Shown here: piece by piece, positions 4,914 through 9,200 of the stretch
Numbering within the stretch: the stretch's first letter is position 1
Layout of the letters: each line of letters opens with the position of its first letter
Source of the DNA: Bacteroidota bacterium
GTDB taxonomy: Bacteria > Bacteroidota > Bacteroidia > Bacteroidales > UBA10428
Assembly: GCA_029268165.1 (NCBI GenBank)
Contig: JAJUGM010000113.1
Span: 1 to 9,200, forward strand
Direction: 5' to 3'
Length of the DNA stretch: 9,200 nt
Made by a program: the position numbers and the translations under genes
Notes under the pieces: model-generated
Databases searched by the model: none
The model's input: only the letters and a program-made list of their open reading frames with translations
Told to the model about the DNA's origin: nothing

Positions 4914-5384
4914 ATGATAACCTTTATCGGCGACTACACCTGCAAACTGGATGATAAAGGCCGTGTGCTTCTGCCTTCCGCATTTATCAGGCAAATGGCA
5001 CATGGCAAACAGGACAGGTTTGTCCTTAAAAAGGATATTTTTGAAAAATGCCTTGTTATGTATCCCATGGATGAGTGGGAACGGCAAAACAGTATTCTGC
5101 TCAGCCATACAAACCCTTATAATCGCGAACACAACAAATTTCTGCGGGAATATTTTAAGAACACGGCTGAAATTACGCTTGACAGTAACAACCGGTTGCT
5201 GTTGCCCAGGCGTTTGCTTGATGATATTAATGCTGACAAGGAGATAGTATTGGCCGGCCAGCCGGGCAAAATTGAAATATGGCCCCGCAGCACTTATGAT
5301 GCCATTGAAAGCGGAAGCGATGAATTTGCTTCTCTGGCAGAAAAAATAATGGGTAATATATCGAATAAAGATAAAAATGAATGA
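4914..5384 (+). CDS. mraZ: MraZ, transcriptional regulator of the dcw cluster
   Basis: This 156-residue protein matches the usual MraZ length of about 150. It has two SpoVT/AbrB-like swapped-hairpin domains, each with the signature: DDKGRVLLP at 13-21 and DSNNRLLLP at 90-98. MYPMDEWE (49-56) and IEIWPRSTYDA (120-130) are also typical. MraZ forms ring-shaped oligomers and binds TGGGN repeats in its own promoter; four such repeats lie just upstream. A GTG at 4866 would add 16 residues, but it lies inside the operator and before the predicted promoter box, so the ATG at 4914 (MITFIGDYTCKLDDKG) is chosen; AGAGG at 4903-4907 may serve as a weak ribosome binding site. It is the first gene of the operon and overlaps rsmH by ATGA. 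Confidence 0.96.
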   Translation: MITFIGDYTCKLDDKGRVLLPSAFIRQMAHGKQDRFVLKKDIFEKCLVMYPMDEWERQNSILLSHTNPYNREHNKFLREYFKNTAEITLDSNNRLLLPRRLLDDINADKEIVLAGQPGKIEIWPRSTYDAIESGSDEFASLAEKIMGNISNKDKNE

Positions 5385-6283
5385 CTGTTTACCACAAACC
5401 GGTATTGCTCAACGAAACCATAGAAGGGCTCGGGGTTCAGCCTTCAGGTATCTATGTGGATGCAACATTCGGTGGCGGCGGGCATTCAAAAGAAATATTA
5501 AAAAGACTTGGAAAAAAAGGCAGACTATATGCGTTTGATCAGGATGAAGAAGCAACGGGTAATGTTCCCGACGACAGCCGGATTATTTTTACCCGCGGTA
5601 ACTTCAGGTTCCTTGAAAACTACCTGAGATTTTACGGTATTTCTGCAGTTGACGGTATTATGGCCGACCTTGGGGTTTCATGGAGGCAATTTGATGCCGG
5701 AGAAAGAGGTTTCAGTTACCGGTTTGACGCGCCTCTTGATATGAGAATGAACAGGCAGGGTAAACTCACAGCAGCAAAGGTTGTAAAAGAATATTCAAGA
5801 AATGATCTTGAAAGAATCTTTGAAGATTATGCTGAAATAAAAAATAATAAAAAAATAGTAGAAGCGATTTTATCCATGCGCACGATCGGAGAAATACATA
5901 CCACAGGTGACCTGGCAAGGGCAGTGGCAGATTGTTTCCCTGCGCGGCAGGCCAATCAATACCTCTCAAGAATATTTCAGGCGTTGCGTATTGAAGTGAA
6001 CCATGAACTTGAAAACCTTGCCGGATTGTTAAGCCATAGTATCAGACTACTTAAACCAGGCGGCAGAATAGCCATTATCAGCTATCATTCACTGGAAGAC
6101 CGGATGATCAAAAACTTTTTCAGATCAGGCAGTTCTGATGGAATAAGTAACAAGGATATTTTTGGCCACAGCACTCCGGTTTTCAGAATTATCACGCCAA
6201 AGCCGGTAATACCTACTGATAATGAGATAAGTGATAATATACGGGCACGAAGTGCCAAATTAAGAATTGCTGAAAAAATCTGA
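5381..6283 (+). CDS. rsmH: RsmH (MraW), 16S rRNA cytosine-1402 N4-methyltransferase
   Basis: The 300-residue product is full length for RsmH, which uses S-adenosylmethionine to methylate N4 of C1402 in the ribosomal P-site region of 16S rRNA. The opening YHKPVLLNE (4-12) is diagnostic. The SAM-binding Rossmann motifs are DATFGGGGHS (27-36), FDQD (52-55) and MADLGVS (94-100). FSYRFDAPLDMRMN (111-124), IFQALRIEVNHEL (198-210), GGRIAIISYHSLEDR (227-241) and RARSAKLR (288-295) complete the set; the helical insert lies between about 125 and 205. The start ATG overlaps the mraZ stop (ATGA), so translation is probably coupled. The next gene starts 4 bases after its stop. Nothing is missing or unusual. 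Confidence 0.97.
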   Translation: MTVYHKPVLLNETIEGLGVQPSGIYVDATFGGGGHSKEILKRLGKKGRLYAFDQDEEATGNVPDDSRIIFTRGNFRFLENYLRFYGISAVDGIMADLGVSWRQFDAGERGFSYRFDAPLDMRMNRQGKLTAAKVVKEYSRNDLERIFEDYAEIKNNKKIVEAILSMRTIGEIHTTGDLARAVADCFPARQANQYLSRIFQALRIEVNHELENLAGLLSHSIRLLKPGGRIAIISYHSLEDRMIKNFFRSGSSDGISNKDIFGHSTPVFRIITPKPVIPTDNEISDNIRARSAKLRIAEKI

Positions 6284-6287
6284 TGCC

Positions 6288-6737
6288 ATGAAGAGAACAG
6301 ATAATGAAGTTGACTTTGTTGAAACCATGCCCTTTGTGGAGCCACTTACTGAAACAGTAAGTGATAAGCAGACCGGGGAAAAGCGCCAGAAGGCAGACGA
6401 AAAGGAAGAAAAAAAGCCTTTAAAGGTAAAAGAGCTTCTTGATGGCTCAGTGTTGCTACGTGACACCTTACGTAAACAATATCCTTTCATATTATTCCTC
6501 ACAGTGCTTGCAGTGATTTATATCGGCAACCGGTATCATGCCGAACGCATGGTAAGGAGAATCAATGAAATTGAACAGGAAGTGAAGAACCTCCGTGCCG
6601 AGCAAATTACAACAGCAGCAGAGCTAATGAACCTCAGCCGGCCTTCGGAAGTAGCAGCTATAATTGAACAAAAGAACCTGGGTTTAAAACAATCAGTAGA
6701 ACCACCTAAAAAACTCATCCGAAAGAAAAAACTATAA
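6288..6737 (+). CDS. ftsL: FtsL-like cell division membrane protein
   Basis: This 149-residue protein has the layout of FtsL and its Bacteroidota form. A long charged, disordered cytoplasmic tail (1-63, rich in E and K) is followed by one membrane helix (about 65-80, YPFILFLTVLAVIYIG). A periplasmic coiled coil follows (about 84-118, MVRRINEIEQEVKNLRAEQ), then a short segment with RPSEVAAIIEQKNLGLK (118-134) typical of FtsL/DivIC. It would sit in the divisome with FtsB/DivIC and FtsQ and help switch on septal synthesis by FtsW-FtsI. Sequence identity in this family is low, so the call rests on topology and position between rsmH and ftsI. An upstream TTG at 6267 would overlap rsmH; the ATG at 6288 is preferred. 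Its stop overlaps the ftsI start by one base (TAATG). Confidence 0.88.
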   Translation: MKRTDNEVDFVETMPFVEPLTETVSDKQTGEKRQKADEKEEKKPLKVKELLDGSVLLRDTLRKQYPFILFLTVLAVIYIGNRYHAERMVRRINEIEQEVKNLRAEQITTAAELMNLSRPSEVAAIIEQKNLGLKQSVEPPKKLIRKKKL

Positions 6738-8866
6738 TGTCAGTAAAGCGCGACATATTATGGCGGGTTGCCATTGTCTATTTCAGTTTCCTGCTGATCG
6801 GGTTCCTGATAATCGGTAAAACACTCTATATCCAGTTATTTGAAAAAAGCAAATGGGAAGCCGAGGCACGGTCATATATTTTAAAAAATATGGTCATACC
6901 TGCAGAGCGCGGCAGTATTTATGCTGCTGATGGTCGTTTGCTTGCCAGTTCGGTACCCTACTATGAAATACGTTTTGATGCCTTAAGCACAGGGTTAACC
7001 GATAAAATATTTTATAAAAATGTTGATTCGCTTGCCCTATGCCTTTCAAGATTATTTAATGACAAAACCAAAGAGCAATACCGGCAGGAACTCATCAAGG
7101 CCCGTCAGCTTGGCAAACGCTACCACCTGATCAAAACCGGTGTAAGCTACATTCAGCTTAAAAAGCTTAAAACCTTTCCCATATTCAGATTAGGAAAATA
7201 TAAAGGCGGTTTTATATACCTTCAGGCAAGCAGACGTATCAGGCCGCATCAGAACCTTGCCGCAAGGCTTATCGGATACACCACCAAAGACCAGAACGGA
7301 AATGTAGTAGGTATTGAAGGCGCCTATGAAGACCAGCTTAATGGCACCGAAGGCATCAGGCTGATGCAAAGGCTTAGCGGTGATGTCTGGATGCCGGTAA
7401 ATGACAGAAATGAAATTGAACCCCGTGACGGAGAAGATGTGATTACCACCATAGATGTCGAAATTCAGGATGTGGCTGAAAGGGCATTGCTTGAACAGCT
7501 TATCCGCCAGGATGCCCGCCATGGACTGGCCGTGCTGATGGAAGTTGAAACCGGTGAAATTAAAGCCATGGTTAATCTTAGCAAAGATGAGCAGGGACGA
7601 TATCGCGAACTGCAGAATTTTGCCATTGGCGAAAGCACTGAGCCCGGATCAACATTTAAATTGCCTGCACTTATTGCTGCCCTTGAAGACGGTTACGTTG
7701 ACCTTGACGATACCATTAACACAGAAAAAGGCATTTTTAAATTTTATGACAAGGAAATCCGTGATGAGCAATATAAACACGGAGGTTATGGGAAAATAAC
7801 TGTTAAACAGGTATTCGAATATTCATCCAATGTCGGGATGGCCAAGATTATTACCGGAGCTTATAAAAACCGCCCGCAACGCTTTGTTGACAGGCTATAC
7901 AATATGCGCCTTAATGAACCCCTTGGCATTGAAATAAAAGGTGAAGGTAAACCCGTGATTCGTTACCCGGGTGATAAGCTCTGGTCGGGTATTTCACTGG
8001 CGCAAATGTCGTATGGTTATGAAGTTCAGCTTACTCCGCTGCAAACGCTTGCTTTTTATAATGCCATTGCCAACAATGGCAAAATGGTAAAGCCTGTTTT
8101 TGTTAAAGAACTGCGATATCATGGCAAAATAACCAAAAGTTTCAGCACTGAAGTACTGCACCCGTCGGTTTGTTCAAAAGCCACACTCAGAAAAGTAAGG
8201 ACCCTGCTTGAAGGTGTTGTGGAAAACGGCACGGCTAAAAATCTGAAAAACCCTCTGATAAAAATAGCCGGTAAAACCGGTACCAATCAGATTTACAACA
8301 AAAAATACGGTTACAAATCCAGTAATGAAGTCAGTTACCAGGCTTCGTTTGTGGGTTATTTTCCGGCAGATAACCCGCGTTATTCATGCATTGTGGTAGT
8401 TAATTCGCCTTCAAAGGATGTGTACTACGGTAATCAGGTAGCAGGTCCGGTGTTTCTTGAAATTGCAAAAAAAGTATATGCCACTTCCATTGAAATGCAT
8501 CCTTCGGTAACAAAACAAAATGGTGTGCTCGTTGACCTCCCCTATTCAAAAAGCGGGAACAGGAACGAAAGCATGACTGTACTGCAGGAACTTGAAATAC
8601 CTGTTGCCAATAAAAATCTGCGGGCTGAATGGATAAATACCGTAAAAAACGAAAAAGCTATATCATTTGCTGAAAGAAAAGTAATTAAAAATCTTGTCCC
8701 TGATGTTGTTTCAATGGGTGCAAAAGATGCTGTATATCTCCTTGAAAATGCAGGCCTGAAAGTATCCATCGTGGGAAGAGGAAGCGTCAGAAGTCAATCT
8801 GTTGCTCCTGGAACAAGGGTAAGAAAAGGAGAAAGAATTGTGCTTGAATTAACCTATACGGACTAA
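6737..8866 (+). CDS. ftsI: FtsI/PBP3-type septal peptidoglycan transpeptidase with C-terminal PASTA domain
   Basis: This 709-residue class B penicillin-binding protein cross-links septal peptidoglycan with FtsW. It has a membrane anchor (about 9-33) and a PBP dimerisation/pedestal domain (about 50-230), with AERGSIYAADGRLLA (56-70) and GIEGAYEDQLNGTEG (192-206). The transpeptidase domain runs from about 260 to 580. Its three active-site motifs are intact: STFK with nucleophile S305 and K308, SSN at 363-365, and KTGT at 513-516. A linker follows, then one PASTA domain at about 652-707 (VPDVVSMGAKDAVYLLENAG, then a V-rich strand). A C-terminal PASTA on this protein is common in Bacteroidota and Firmicutes but absent from E. 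coli FtsI. The protein acts at the outer face of the cytoplasmic membrane and is a beta-lactam target. Its start overlaps the ftsL-like stop, and murE begins 2 bases after it. Confidence 0.96.
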   Translation: MSVKRDILWRVAIVYFSFLLIGFLIIGKTLYIQLFEKSKWEAEARSYILKNMVIPAERGSIYAADGRLLASSVPYYEIRFDALSTGLTDKIFYKNVDSLALCLSRLFNDKTKEQYRQELIKARQLGKRYHLIKTGVSYIQLKKLKTFPIFRLGKYKGGFIYLQASRRIRPHQNLAARLIGYTTKDQNGNVVGIEGAYEDQLNGTEGIRLMQRLSGDVWMPVNDRNEIEPRDGEDVITTIDVEIQDVAERALLEQLIRQDARHGLAVLMEVETGEIKAMVNLSKDEQGRYRELQNFAIGESTEPGSTFKLPALIAALEDGYVDLDDTINTEKGIFKFYDKEIRDEQYKHGGYGKITVKQVFEYSSNVGMAKIITGAYKNRPQRFVDRLYNMRLNEPLGIEIKGEGKPVIRYPGDKLWSGISLAQMSYGYEVQLTPLQTLAFYNAIANNGKMVKPVFVKELRYHGKITKSFSTEVLHPSVCSKATLRKVRTLLEGVVENGTAKNLKNPLIKIAGKTGTNQIYNKKYGYKSSNEVSYQASFVGYFPADNPRYSCIVVVNSPSKDVYYGNQVAGPVFLEIAKKVYATSIEMHPSVTKQNGVLVDLPYSKSGNRNESMTVLQELEIPVANKNLRAEWINTVKNEKAISFAERKVIKNLVPDVVSMGAKDAVYLLENAGLKVSIVGRGSVRSQSVAPGTRVRKGERIVLELTYTD

Positions 8867-8868
8867 AA

Positions 8869-9200
8869 ATGAAGCGGCTGACCGACATATTGAAACAGGC
8901 AGATGTAATTCGGATCAACGGAAACAGTAACACTTCTGTTGAAGCTGTTACTTTTAATTCAAAAAATGTTGCGCCTGGTTCAGCTTTTGTTGCTGTGAGG
9001 GGCACACATGCCGACGGTCATGCCTTTATACCCGAAGCTATTGAAAAAGGCGCTTCCGTTATCATAGGTGAAAATATACCCGGAATCAGCCATGCCGGGG
9101 TTACAATGGTAAAGGTGGCCGATAGCGCAAAAACGCTGGGAATAGTTACATCAAATTTCTATGACAATCCTTCATCAAAATTAAAGCTGGTGGGTATAAC
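8869..9200 (+). CDS. murE: MurE, UDP-MurNAc-L-Ala-D-Glu ligase (N-terminal part, cut by window end)
   Basis: Starting two bases after the ftsI stop, this frame is open for 110 full codons to the window end. It begins MKRLTDILKQADVIRING. The hallmarks of the Mur ligase N-terminal (UDP-MurNAc-tripeptide synthetase) domain follow: FNSKNVAPGSAFVAVRG (29-45), then DGHAFIPEAIEKGASVII (49-66), and VADSAKTLGIVTSNFYDNPS (83-102). The read stops at LVGIT, just before the ATP-binding GTNGK expected next. MurE adds the third amino acid (probably meso-diaminopimelate in this phylum) to the peptidoglycan precursor in the cytoplasm. The deciding residues for DAP or lysine lie beyond the window. It belongs to the same operon; mraY and murD would be the expected next genes. 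Confidence 0.95.
   Translation, partial: MKRLTDILKQADVIRINGNSNTSVEAVTFNSKNVAPGSAFVAVRGTHADGHAFIPEAIEKGASVIIGENIPGISHAGVTMVKVADSAKTLGIVTSNFYDNPSSKLKLVGI

Noticed and set aside
1..9200. CRISPR array, tRNA or rRNA genes, toxin-antitoxin or defence genes
   Set aside because: No regularly spaced repeats, no tRNA-like cloverleaf and no rRNA segment were seen. All substantial frames are explained by the listed genes.

Overview
This window looks like part of a Bacteroidota (Bacteroidetes) chromosome, probably class Bacteroidia or a relative. Three things support this: an exported protein with a C-terminal type IX secretion (T9SS) sorting domain, a FISUMP-domain protein next to it, and a division/cell-wall (dcw) cluster in the Bacteroidota form (mraZ-rsmH-ftsL-like-PASTA-containing ftsI-murE). 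Base use is AT-rich outside the dcw genes.

Left part (1-1632) is mobile DNA nested in mobile DNA. A fragment of one transposase (3-149, with a tail at 1588-1632) is split by a complete IS3-family element (about 135-1583). That element has orfA, orfB with a DD(35)E catalytic triad, an A8 slippery run for -1 frameshifting, related terminal inverted repeats and a likely 4-bp ATAT target duplication. Removing the element and one ATAT rejoins the host reading frame.

Middle part (1633-3869): after about 560 bases with no convincing gene come two small exported-protein genes on the + strand, 20 bases apart. Each has a strong Shine-Dalgarno sequence, which is uncommon in this phylum. The first ends in a T9SS sorting domain; the second carries a FISUMP domain. 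Both share a short N-terminal module. A 330-base intergenic stretch follows, rich in hairpins and ending in a strong palindromic terminator.

Right part (3870-9200): a minus-strand lysophospholipid-type acyltransferase is divergent from the dcw cluster. The intergenic region holds four TGG motifs at exact 10-bp spacing just before mraZ, as expected for the operator of the MraZ autoregulator. mraZ, rsmH, the ftsL-like gene, ftsI and murE are packed with overlaps or gaps of a few bases and are surely one operon. It makes a transcriptional regulator, a 16S rRNA methyltransferase, a divisome membrane protein, the septal transpeptidase and the third-amino-acid ligase of peptidoglycan precursor synthesis. 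murE runs off the window.

I found no clear sign of a new defence or biosynthetic system. The points most worth a second look are the nested insertion, the large palindrome inside the transposase 3' end, the structured intergenic element at about 3632-3760, the exported-protein pair with strong ribosome binding sites, and the mraZ operator.
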